A stretch of 6,166 nucleotides of DNA from an uncultured Lachnospiraceae bacterium (GTDB lineage Bacteria > Bacillota > Clostridia > Lachnospirales > Lachnospiraceae): the NCBI GenBank assembly GCA_946630645.1, contig CAMOZD010000080.1, positions 1 to 6,166 on the forward strand, given 5' to 3'. The notes under the pieces are model-generated. The model was not told the origin of the DNA. It searched no databases and saw only the letters and a list, made by a program, of their open reading frames with translations. Every line of letters begins with the position of its first letter. Position 1 is the first letter of the stretch. This document shows positions 1 through 5,481 of this stretch, in pieces. A program made the translations under genes and the position numbers.

Positions 1-389
1 AACTGATAACAATCCTCTGAATCCGCTTCCCTGGCCAGCTGGCAGAACAGACGGTCCACAGGGATATGAAGATCCATCCCCTGCTCAAGCCTGGCCAGCA
101 TCCGGCAAAGGCTGTCCCCCTTCTTCAGGGCTGACCTCTGGTCCCGTACGGCCGTTCTGCAGGCATTATCCAGGGAGTACCCGGCCTGTAAAGACGTCAT
201 CATGGACTGGAGCAGGTCGCGGAAACATTTCTGAAACCGCTGTCGGGTCTGCATCTTCTGCCTTCGGTACATAGCCTTCATAGAAGGAAACAGGAGAACC
301 TGCAATGGCAGCAGCCATAATAAATCGCCGTAGCAGAGCAAATCAAGACCCAGAAGGAGGCCCTCCCCCACCAGAACTGTCTTCCACAT
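1..389 (-). CDS. tadB: TadB-like pilus assembly membrane protein (partial, N-terminal part)
   Basis: Reading the minus strand from an ATG at 389 gives 129 codons that run off the window edge, so the C-terminal part is missing. Residues about 5-35 are strongly hydrophobic (one or two membrane passes, rich in Leu), followed by a basic stretch with KAMYRRQKMQTRQR. From about residue 52 the segment RFQKCFRDLLQSMMTSLQAG, then YSLDNA, then a Gly-containing helical region and PVDRLFCQLAREADSED, follows the pattern of the type II secretion F (T2SSF) domain of TadB. In the family this protein forms the inner-membrane platform that works with the TadA ATPase in Flp/Tad pilus assembly. It directly follows tadA and overlaps its last 47 bases in another frame. 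No clear Shine-Dalgarno site precedes the ATG, so a later start (GTG at about 374, or TTG just after the tadA stop) is possible and translation may be coupled to tadA. Family is confident; exact start is not. Confidence 0.82.
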   Translation of the reverse strand, partial: MWKTVLVGEGLLLGLDLLCYGDLLWLLPLQVLLFPSMKAMYRRQKMQTRQRFQKCFRDLLQSMMTSLQAGYSLDNACRTAVRDQRSALKKGDSLCRMLARLEQGMDLHIPVDRLFCQLAREADSEDCYQ

Positions 390-1659
390 CCACAGCCGGC
401 TGACACTCTTGATCGAAGTCTTCCATCGCACGAAGATACATTTCCATTTGTCCATAGGCCTCCATATTGGTACAGTTTTCTAACCTGCCCACCCTTTTTA
501 AAACAGGTTCCTTCCTTGCCGCAACCGGCCCGGCAGAACCATCGGTCATCTGAAACAGGGGATTAACCCGGTAATCGGTCCCGTCAAAGAGTTCCAGCTC
601 ACAGATTTCGGTCAACATTCTCCGCCCGCTGCTGTCCCTCTTCAAATGAATCAGCACATCAACCGCCGACCCGATCAGGCCCCGCACTGCTGTCAGCGGA
701 ATCTCCATCCCCATCAGGCACATAACCTCCAGACGCCTTAAGGCATCTCTGCAGGAATTGGCATGGATGGAGCTCATAGATCCGCAGTGACCAGTGGCCA
801 GGGCCTGCAGCATGGTCATGGCTTCGGATCCCCTGACCTCTCCCACGATAATCCTGTCAGGCCTCATTCTGAGACTGGCCTTCAGGAGCTCTGCCATGGT
901 GATCTCATTCCTTCCCTCCACATTGGCATTCTTGGTCTCCAGCCTGACCAGATTATCCACATTATAGAACTGGAGCTCGGCGGAGTCCTCGATGGTGATG
1001 ATTCGCTCATCTTCCCCAATATAACCGGCCAGGGCATTCATGAGGGAAGACTTGCCCGAATTGGTCGCCCCGCTTATAAGCAGGTTGTACCTGCCTCTCA
1101 CCAGAGTCGCCAGGACTGGTACCAGACCGTCCGGGAACTCGCCATACTCCAGCAGCTTGTCCATGGTCATGCCTCCCCGCTGGAACTTACGAATAGTGAT
1201 GGAGGGTCCCTCCAGAGATACCGGGGGCATGATAATATGGACCCTGGACCCGTCAGCCAGCCTGCTGTCTACGATAGGAGAGGAAGCATTGACCATGCGG
1301 TTGGTGGGGGCGACGATCTGTTCAATCAGCCGCTGCAGCTCCTCTTCGTCATAAAAGCTGTCTTCTGTCCTGACCAGGAGGCCGTTTTTCTCCACGAAAA
1401 TCTTATCTGCCCCTATGACCATAATTTCCGTTACCGTATCATCCCTCAGATATTTCTCCAGAAGATCAAAACCCCGGATGGCATCAAAGAGCTCTCTCCT
1501 CAAGGAAGCCAGGTCTTCCAGGCTCCGGAAGGTTTCATCCTGACTCTGGAGGACCACCTGGTCTATCTCCCGGTAAACCCTTTCATCGGTTACCTCGTCA
1601 CTGCTGTCAATACGATGAAGAATCTTCTGCCGCAATCTCATTTTTTCAGTCTGATCCAA
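343..1659 (-). CDS. tadA: TadA/CpaF-type secretion ATPase of the Tad (Flp) pilus
   Basis: 438 residues, a normal length for the CpaF/TadA branch of type II/IV secretion ATPases. These form hexamers on the inner membrane face and power pilus assembly by ATP hydrolysis. Visible in order: an N-terminal helical region (1-70); the N-terminal ATPase domain with the family-like stretch LLEKYLRDDTVTEIMV, then a segment with SSPIVDSRLADGSRVHI and GPSITIRKF (67-160); the Walker A GATNSGKSS at 197-205; the Asp box ITIEDSAEL at 221-229; the Walker B region RPDRIIVGEVRG at 266-277 with the catalytic Glu at 274; and the His box GHCGSMSSIHANS at 290-302. All catalytic motifs are intact. The last 80 residues are less conserved and end in a Gly/Pro/Ser tail, the part overlapped by tadB. 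Translation starts at TTG, chosen because a strong GGGAGGAGG site sits just upstream. It lies downstream of a TadZ-like gene, the usual clostridial Tad order. Confidence 0.96.
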   Translation of the reverse strand: MDQTEKMRLRQKILHRIDSSDEVTDERVYREIDQVVLQSQDETFRSLEDLASLRRELFDAIRGFDLLEKYLRDDTVTEIMVIGADKIFVEKNGLLVRTEDSFYDEEELQRLIEQIVAPTNRMVNASSPIVDSRLADGSRVHIIMPPVSLEGPSITIRKFQRGGMTMDKLLEYGEFPDGLVPVLATLVRGRYNLLISGATNSGKSSLMNALAGYIGEDERIITIEDSAELQFYNVDNLVRLETKNANVEGRNEITMAELLKASLRMRPDRIIVGEVRGSEAMTMLQALATGHCGSMSSIHANSCRDALRRLEVMCLMGMEIPLTAVRGLIGSAVDVLIHLKRDSSGRRMLTEICELELFDGTDYRVNPLFQMTDGSAGPVAARKEPVLKRVGRLENCTNMEAYGQMEMYLRAMEDFDQECQPAVDVEDSSGGGGPPSGS

Positions 1660-1662
1660 GAT

Positions 1663-1671
1663 CCTCCTCCC
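1663..1671 (-). promoter_or_regulatory. Strong ribosome binding site of tadA (decides a TTG start)
   Basis: On the minus strand GGGAGGAGG is followed by ATC and then TTG. The near-perfect anti-16S match, 3-6 nt from the TTG depending on which six bases pair, supports TTG as the start. The next in-frame ATG is six codons further in and would be spaced too far from this site. Confidence 0.8.
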
Positions 1672-1730
1672 TTCCGGCCACCCCGGACCCGGTATCCAGT
1701 GTTTATCCTACCTATCATTTCACTATTATT

Positions 1731-1777
1731 CCTATTTATGTAATATATTTACATTCAGTTTTCAAAAAATAAATAGG
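1731..1777. promoter_or_regulatory. Nested AT-rich inverted repeats upstream of tadA
   Basis: Two perfect inverted repeats share this site. The outer arms are CCTATTTAT (1731-1739) and ATAAATAGG (1769-1777). Inside lies ATGTAA (1738-1743) facing TTACAT (1749-1754), with a 5-bp centre. It sits 72-118 bp upstream of the tadA start, in the gap behind the repeat array. It could be a repressor operator or an RNA hairpin in a tadA leader; the spacing and AT-richness fit a DNA-binding dimer site slightly better. A weak -10-like AATAAT (minus strand, 1725-1730) lies just downstream, but no convincing -35 accompanies it. The inverted repeats are seen; function is inferred. Confidence 0.45.
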
Positions 1778-1982
1778 CCTGGTTCCCAGATCCATCCTCT
1801 TTGCCTGCAAAATCTTTGTCCTTCCTGTCAGTGGGACCTTCTTTTCTCCTGCCAACAGATTTCTCTTTCTCCCGCCAACAGCTTTCTCTTTCTCCCGCCA
1901 GCAGATTTCCTTTCTCCCACCAACAGATCTTCCTTTTCCCTGTCAACGGGTCTTCTTTTCCCTGGGGACAGGTCCTGTCTGC
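1755..1982 (-). other. In-frame open extension (76 codons incl. stop: 75 residues) after the TadZ-like TGA stop
   Basis: Immediately after the TGA at 1983-1985 the same reading frame continues without a stop to a TGA at 1755-1757. The encoded tail is rich in Lys, Glu, Arg, Trp and Cys and reflects the tandem repeats: EKGNLLAG, ERESCWREKEKSVGRRKE, ending AYLFFEN. A TTG at 1944-1946 could serve as a start, but the only purine-rich sequence ahead of it is repeat sequence, so an independent small gene is unlikely. The open frame may be a by-product of purine-rich repeats, which rarely form stops, or the remains of a longer TadZ-like C-terminus cut by a nonsense change. I do not call it an expressed gene. 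Confidence 0.35.
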
Positions 1983-2003
1983 TCACGCCAATAGTTTTTC
2001 TTT
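1825..2003 (-). repeat. Degenerate 22-23-bp tandem repeat (about seven to eight copies) at the 3' end of the TadZ-like gene
   Basis: Contiguous copies, plus-strand coordinates: 1825-1848, 1849-1871, 1872-1894, 1895-1916, 1917-1939 and 1940-1961, a decayed copy at about 1962-1981, and a related copy at 1982-2003. Plus-strand examples are CCGCCAACAG followed by CTTTCTCTTTCTC, and CCGCCAGCAG followed by ATTTCCTTTCTC. On the minus strand the core reads AAAGAGAAAGCTGTTGGCGG. The last copy is the end of the TadZ-like gene itself (AAAGAAAAACTATTGGCG, then TGA), which matches the core with two transitions and one single-base gap. There are no spacers, so it is a minisatellite-type array and not a CRISPR. 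The 1849-1894 copies are the best conserved; copies become more divergent toward both ends. A 13-bp palindrome GACAGGTCCTGTC (1967-1979) lies in the decayed copy. Confidence 0.8.
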
Positions 2004-2870
2004 ACATACCACATCCACCTCCCCCCGGAAGGCGCAGTATTCCCCCTTGAGAAAATCCCTCATCCTCTCACAGAACCGGTGCTGTCTCTCGATCTCTCTT
2101 GAGTCAACGAGAATCATCCTGTCAAACATGGAGAAGACTGCCGGATCTGAAGCAAAGCCGTTGCCCATGGCAAACATAACCTTGCCATAAGTGCCGGAGC
2201 TCCTGAGCTTACTGAAAAACCATTGATAATCTTCCGGAGTCAGCTCTCTGAGATAAAAATACATGGCTGGGGAATTCAGATAGCGGAAGCTCTCTCCCTT
2301 TTGCAGCAGACCTTCCATGACAGACAGGATCTTCTCTTCTCTTAGGTGGATATAGTAGCACATGTCTCCCATATCCGGCTCCTGCCTCTTGCCCTCACCC
2401 AGGTCTTCCAGACCCAGAAAGAGGTCTTCCTCTGTCAGATAACCGGCGGCAATCTTCATCATGGCCTCTTCATAGACAGGGGAGTAAAGCCCCAGAATAG
2501 GGCTGTTCAATGACTTATAGCCATCCTCCTCCCGAATGGCCGGAAAGGTCCGCTTCCTGATCTGGTCAAGAAGCTCTCCCGGGGCATGATAGCGGCAAAA
2601 GGTCCTGTCCCCCTCATCTTCCTCGTAGGTAAGGTGGATCATCCCTGCCCCTCTCTCGCTCCAGTTCTTATCCTGCTGCAGCCGCTCATAAAAAGCATCT
2701 CCCAGAATATAGATATCTCCCTGGTCACCGGGCTGGGGCAGGTAATCTTCCCTGCTGCAGTGGACCAGCCTGATCCGGTCAGGCAGCTTGCCCTCCAGAT
2801 AGCGGGCCAGTCTTCTTCCGTATTCGCCCTCCTCCCCAATGATTATTCTTTTTAAACCAGCATAGTCCAT
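1983..2870 (-). CDS. TadZ/CpaE-like protein with a degenerate ATPase domain lacking the P-loop
   Basis: 295 residues, no signal peptide or membrane segment, so cytoplasmic. Residues 1-110 look like a receiver-like fold: the first strand KRIIIGEE at 7-14, then YGRRLARYLEGKLPDRIRLVHCS and DIYILGDAF at 52-60, without a clear phospho-acceptor arrangement. Residues about 120-275 follow the layout of MinD/ParA-type TadZ/CpaE ATPases: SPILGLYSPV where the P-loop should begin, LFLGLEDLGE (150-159) where the first post-loop strand and its acidic pair occur, a short MGDMCYYI segment, LTPEDYQWFFSKL, and the late strand FDRMILVDSREIERQ. The loop itself reads SPVYEEAMMK (130-139) instead of SPxGGxGKT, so the Gly residues and the Lys-Thr are gone. 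In the family TadZ localises the Tad secretion complex, and atypical Walker motifs are known. Its place directly upstream of tadA supports the role. The start is fixed by AAGGAG, 6 nt upstream. Its 3' end merges into a tandem repeat. The call rests on pattern resemblance and context, not a search. Confidence 0.68.
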   Translation of the reverse strand: MDYAGLKRIIIGEEGEYGRRLARYLEGKLPDRIRLVHCSREDYLPQPGDQGDIYILGDAFYERLQQDKNWSERGAGMIHLTYEEDEGDRTFCRYHAPGELLDQIRKRTFPAIREEDGYKSLNSPILGLYSPVYEEAMMKIAAGYLTEEDLFLGLEDLGEGKRQEPDMGDMCYYIHLREEKILSVMEGLLQKGESFRYLNSPAMYFYLRELTPEDYQWFFSKLRSSGTYGKVMFAMGNGFASDPAVFSMFDRMILVDSREIERQHRFCERMRDFLKGEYCAFRGEVDVVCKEKLLA

Positions 2871-2876
2871 AGCCTT

Positions 2877-2882
2877 CTCCTT
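2877..2882 (-). promoter_or_regulatory. Ribosome binding site of the TadZ-like gene
   Basis: AAGGAG on the minus strand, 6 nt before the ATG at 2868-2870, within a long purine-rich run. It supports the chosen start. Confidence 0.7.
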
Positions 2883-3010
2883 CTTCTTTTTCTTTTCCTT
2901 TTTATTCCAATTTTTCTTTTCTATTATTTACCATATTTTTCCATTTCTGTCTACCATTATTTTAAATATTTTCCAGTATTTTCTATTTTTGATTTTCTAT
3001 CTATTTAATG
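2883..3010 (-). other. A-rich leader region upstream of the TadZ-like gene
   Basis: About 130 bases, on the minus strand almost entirely A, G and T with repeated GAAAA and AATA words; C is nearly absent. It probably carries the promoter and 5' leader of the TadZ-like gene, because a strong terminator lies upstream, but no -35/-10 pair stands out above the AT-rich background. No coding frame is supported here. Confidence 0.4.
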
Positions 3011-3025
3011 AACCAGCAATCCATC

Positions 3026-3140
3026 ATGTATGCCCACTCCCCAGCCGGGGAATAGTCTTCTTAGGACTCTCACACCGAAGGAGGTAACACCAGTACACTA
3101 GTGACCTGGTGCCAATGGCGTAACTTTGCATCCCCCTAAG
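3026..3140. other. Hairpin-rich non-coding element of unknown kind
   Basis: GC-richer island in an AT-rich gap. Inverted repeats seen: TCCCC/GGGGA (3038-3042 with 3047-3051), AGTC/GACT (3054-3057 with 3065-3068), CACCAG/CTGGTG (3088-3093 with 3106-3111, with CACTAGTG inside), GCC/GGC (3111-3113 with 3117-3119), and CTTAGG/CCTAAG (3060-3065 with 3135-3140) closing the region. GGGGA at 3047-3051 can pair either with TCCCC at 3038-3042 or with TCCCC at 3131-3135, so two structures compete. It lies between the histidine kinase terminator and the TadZ-like gene. On the minus strand it also holds a 35-codon frame from ATG at 3131 to TGA at 3024, without a usable ribosome binding site. It may be a structured leader RNA, a small RNA or a dispersed intergenic repeat. 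I could not match it to a known riboswitch. Confidence 0.45.
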
Positions 3141-3181
3141 TCTTTTTAATACATAAAAAACCGGGCCCTTTCCCAAACATT

Positions 3182-3231
3182 AAAAAACTCCCGGACAGAC
3201 CGGCTTAGCTGCCTTGTCTGCCTGAGAGTTT
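3182..3231 (-). terminator. Rho-independent terminator of the two-component operon
   Basis: On the minus strand the arm at 3231-3216 pairs with the arm at 3200-3185 in a 16-bp stem with two G-U pairs and one A-C mismatch, and a 15-nt loop that itself contains GGC/GCC. The stem runs into TTTTTT (3187-3182). It begins 57 nt after the histidine kinase stop. Read from the plus strand the stem is the same but the T-run is weaker, so the main direction is minus. Confidence 0.88.
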
Positions 3232-3287
3232 CCTTAAATTAAAATCAAGATAAAATCAAAAAAAAGAATCAGGAATACGAGTACTCA

Positions 3288-4601
3288 TCAGAAGAATACC
3301 TGGATCGTGGTTCCTTCCCCCAGCTGGCTGGTCAGGACCAGTGAGGCATCATGGAGGTCTGTGATATGCTTTACTATAGCCAGACCCAGGCCCGTACCCC
3401 CACCCTTTTTGGACCGGCTTTTGTCCACCCGGTAAAAACGCTCAAAGATCCTGGACTGGTCCTCGACGGCTATTCCGATCCCCGTATCCTCCACCGTCAG
3501 GACCGGATGGTTGGAAATGGTCTCGACCCGGACGGTCACCTGGCCATTCTTTTTATTGTAACGTATGGCATTGACACAAAGATTATTGATCAACTCCCCA
3601 ATCATGTTCCGGTTTCCATGGATCATGGTATACTGGCCGGAACAGCTGATGGACACATTATTCTGCTGGGCATAATCCCGGATTCCATCTACGCACTGGT
3701 CTGCCTCTGCCAGCAGGTCGAAATACTCCATGACCGGAAGCTGGTCTGTCGCATCCAGCTGGGACAGGCGCAGCACATCCTCAATCAGGGATAACAGCTG
3801 GTTGGAGTTCTTGTTGATCTTTTCCGCAAACTCCCGCATCTGGGACTCCTCCACCAGGCCGTTTTCCATCAGGTCCGCATAGCCGGAGATGGCTGTGAGG
3901 GGAGTCTTCAGCTCATGGGAAATGTTGGCCGTAAAGTCTCTGCGCATGATGGAGGCTCTGAGGATATCCTCATGCTGCTCCCGGATTGTATCGATAATAG
4001 GAACCAGCTCCTTGTAGGTGTAATCCGGCGCTGCCGTATCCAGATTAGCCGCCAGCTTTTCGATGGGGCGGATAATACTCCTGGTCATAAAATTAGCGAT
4101 GACCACGCAGAAAATAATCATGAGTACCAGGATGACTATCAAAACAGGAAATGCATTGCTTAAAAAACTGTAGATGCTGTCGGCCTCCCTGGCCAGCCTG
4201 AGTACCGTGCCGTCATCCATTCTGACCGCATAATAATAAGTGTTCCTCTTGAGCGTTTCCGACCGTCGGGCAGACTCCCCCTCCCCGAAGCGGAGGGCGT
4301 CTGCAATCTCCGGCCGCTCCAGGTGGTTGGCCATCTTCCCTGCATCCACATCATTGTCAAAGAGAACCTGGCCATCTTCCCCAACCCAGGTAACCCGGAG
4401 GGTCCTGGCATGGATTCTGGACAGCTCGGCCTTCTCATAGCCCTTCACAATCGTTCTTTCCAAAATCTCGGCATCACTTTTGAGATCGTTTTGGACCTGC
4501 TGCTGATAGACGTCATAGAATTCATAAGTCATGACGATCATGGTAATCAGGACCGCAGTAACTGCTATGGCTATTAAACGGATATTAATAACACTTTTCA
4601 T
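3288..4601 (-). CDS. PhoR-type membrane sensor histidine kinase
   Basis: 437 residues, complete. A first membrane helix at about 7-26, an extracytoplasmic sensor domain at about 30-145 (with RVTWVGEDGQVLFDND at 69-84, PAS-like as in PhoR-type kinases), and a second helix at about 150-172. A HAMP-like linker with SIIRPIEKLAANL (175-187) follows. The HisKA motif is FTANISHELKTPLTAISGYA with phospho-accepting His 229. The ATP-binding domain carries ELINNLCVNAIRYN (N box, Asn 344), EDTGIGI (371-377), FERFYRVDKSRS (386-397) and GGGTGLGLAIVKH (400-412), so kinase activity should be intact. It senses an external signal, autophosphorylates and transfers phosphate to the response regulator encoded 3 nt upstream, with which it is certainly co-transcribed. 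An AGAGG within the end of the regulator gene can serve as ribosome binding site. Whether it senses phosphate status or another cell-envelope signal cannot be told from the protein alone; Pho-box-like repeats ahead of the operon favour a PhoR role. Confidence 0.95.
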   Translation of the reverse strand: MKSVINIRLIAIAVTAVLITMIVMTYEFYDVYQQQVQNDLKSDAEILERTIVKGYEKAELSRIHARTLRVTWVGEDGQVLFDNDVDAGKMANHLERPEIADALRFGEGESARRSETLKRNTYYYAVRMDDGTVLRLAREADSIYSFLSNAFPVLIVILVLMIIFCVVIANFMTRSIIRPIEKLAANLDTAAPDYTYKELVPIIDTIREQHEDILRASIMRRDFTANISHELKTPLTAISGYADLMENGLVEESQMREFAEKINKNSNQLLSLIEDVLRLSQLDATDQLPVMEYFDLLAEADQCVDGIRDYAQQNNVSISCSGQYTMIHGNRNMIGELINNLCVNAIRYNKKNGQVTVRVETISNHPVLTVEDTGIGIAVEDQSRIFERFYRVDKSRSKKGGGTGLGLAIVKHITDLHDASLVLTSQLGEGTTIQVFF

Positions 4602-4604
4602 AAA

Positions 4605-5288
4605 TCAGGCCTCTGGCTCCTCATCAATTACATAGCCCACATTGCGGACAGTCCGGATATGCTTGCCCGCGTCACCCAGTTTTTTCCGGATAAACTTGAT
4701 GTGCATATCCACAGTCCTGGATTCCCCTTCAAAATCCATCTCCCATACATGGCTCATTATTTTTTCCCTGGAGAGGACAATATTAGGGTTGCGCATGAGA
4801 TATTTCAATAGTTCGAATTCCTTGAAGGTCATGGGAACCGGTTCCCCGGCCACAGTCACCCGGTGGCGTACATCATCAAGCACGATATCAGCCACGGTAA
4901 AGATACTTTCATCCACCGGTTCTGCCCTTCGTAAGAGAGCTTTTACCCGGGTAATCAGTTCTATGACGGAAAATGGTTTTTTCATATAGTCATCTGCCCC
5001 GGAGTCCAGTCCCCGGACCAGATCTATCTCCGCAGTCTTGGCTGTGACCATAATCACCGGAAGTCTTTTTGTCGCCTTATTATTTCTCAGATTTCTCAGA
5101 ATATCAAAGCCATCCATATCTGGCAGCATGATATCAAGAATCACCAGATCCGGAGCTTGGTCTGCCACTGCTTTCATGAAATCACCGCCATTGTCAAAAC
5201 CCCGGACCTCATGGCCGCTGCTCTTTAAGGCAATAGTCTCAATCTCCAGAATACTGCTGTCATCTTCTACAATATATATATTTGCCAT
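4605..5288 (-). CDS. OmpR/PhoB-family response regulator (PhoP-like)
   Basis: 227 residues, the usual length. Receiver domain at 1-120: acidic pair Asp 9-Asp 10, phospho-acceptor Asp 52 in LVILDIMLPDMDGFDIL, Thr 82 in VIMVTAK, and Lys 104 in DDYMKKPF, all in the expected places. A winged-helix DNA-binding domain follows at about 127-224, with MTFKEFELLKYLMRNPNIVLSR and the recognition region SRTVDMHIKFIRKKL, ending in the wing RTVRNVGYVI. It is expected to bind direct repeats as a dimer when phosphorylated by the kinase encoded just downstream. GGAGGGGG 8 nt upstream of the ATG supports the start. An extended -10 with TTTACA-type repeats on an 11-bp period lies about 140-190 bp upstream, suggesting autoregulation. 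PhoP of the phosphate response is the best guess; related cell-envelope regulators share this architecture. Confidence 0.96.
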   Translation of the reverse strand: MANIYIVEDDSSILEIETIALKSSGHEVRGFDNGGDFMKAVADQAPDLVILDIMLPDMDGFDILRNLRNNKATKRLPVIMVTAKTAEIDLVRGLDSGADDYMKKPFSVIELITRVKALLRRAEPVDESIFTVADIVLDDVRHRVTVAGEPVPMTFKEFELLKYLMRNPNIVLSREKIMSHVWEMDFEGESRTVDMHIKFIRKKLGDAGKHIRTVRNVGYVIDEEPEA

Positions 5289-5296
5289 CTAAGTAT

Positions 5297-5304
5297 CCCC
5301 CTCC
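5297..5304 (-). promoter_or_regulatory. Ribosome binding site of the response regulator gene
   Basis: GGAGGGGG on the minus strand, followed by 8 nt (ATACTTAG) and then the ATG at 5286-5288. Confidence 0.75.
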
Positions 5305-5427
5305 AGATTATTTCCACTTATTTATAAGACGGGCCCGGCCTTCACGGCGGCTTCACCCCGGCTCTGGAAATGTCAAACAACCTCTTTGCCGCTGATTTTG
5401 AAGCTGGAATATAGTCCTCTGGCTTTG
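5305..5427 (-). other. Leader of the two-component operon
   Basis: About 130 nt of probable untranslated leader between the predicted start of transcription (near 5421) and the response regulator. On the minus strand it contains two close copies of a GTGAAG word followed by CC or GCC, in a GC-rich patch (5328-5360), a TTGACA without a matching -10, and CTTATAAATAAG close to the ribosome binding site. No coding frame is supported. Confidence 0.35.
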
Positions 5428-5481
5428 ACTATAGCACGGTCATGTAAACAGAAACCTGTTATTTGGTAAAGGCTGTGTAAA
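5428..5481 (-). promoter_or_regulatory. Predicted Pho-box-like repeats and extended -10 promoter of the two-component operon
   Basis: On the minus strand TTTACA (5481-5476), TTTACC (5470-5465) and TTTACA (5448-5443) start 11 and 22 bp apart, so all three lie on one 11-bp period with one position not matching. Nine bases after the last repeat comes TGC-TATAGT (5436-5428), an extended -10; no good -35 exists at the usual spacing. PhoB/PhoP-family regulators bind TTNACA-like or related direct repeats with an 11-bp period that take the place of the -35, so this looks like an activated, probably autoregulated promoter. The repeats and -10 are seen; the binding protein is inferred. Confidence 0.55.

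Noticed and set aside
763..1743. Long plus-strand open frame (326 codons) opposite tadA
   Set aside because: It lies antisense to a gene with intact ATPase motifs, shows no recognisable domain and has no ribosome binding site; it is a shadow of the codon bias of tadA.
1755..1946. 63-codon minus-strand frame with a TTG start as an independent small gene
   Set aside because: It consists mainly of the tandem repeat, lacks a separate ribosome binding site and is the continuation of the TadZ-like frame after its stop; described instead as an in-frame extension.
1825..2003. CRISPR array
   Set aside because: The units abut each other with no unique spacers, are degenerate, and no cas gene is near.
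1801..2190. Plus-strand open frame across the repeat and the end of the TadZ-like gene
   Set aside because: Its product is Ser/Leu/Phe-rich repeat translation with no start signal; it is the complement of the purine-rich repeats.
3072..3091. Glycine riboswitch on the plus strand
   Set aside because: CACCGAAGGAGGTAAC resembles the CCGAAGG core of that aptamer, but the closing UCUCAGGCA element and the second aptamer are absent, and no plus-strand gene follows. The CTCTCAGGCA that does occur nearby is on the minus strand inside the terminator.
3100..3140. T-box leader
   Set aside because: GGTGCCAATGGCG is only a loose match to the conserved antiterminator bulge, and no aminoacyl-tRNA synthetase or amino acid gene follows in that direction.
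5357..5372. TTGACA-type -35 in the leader of the two-component operon
   Set aside because: The minus-strand TTGACA has no -10 at 16-18 bp; the sequence there is GC-rich.
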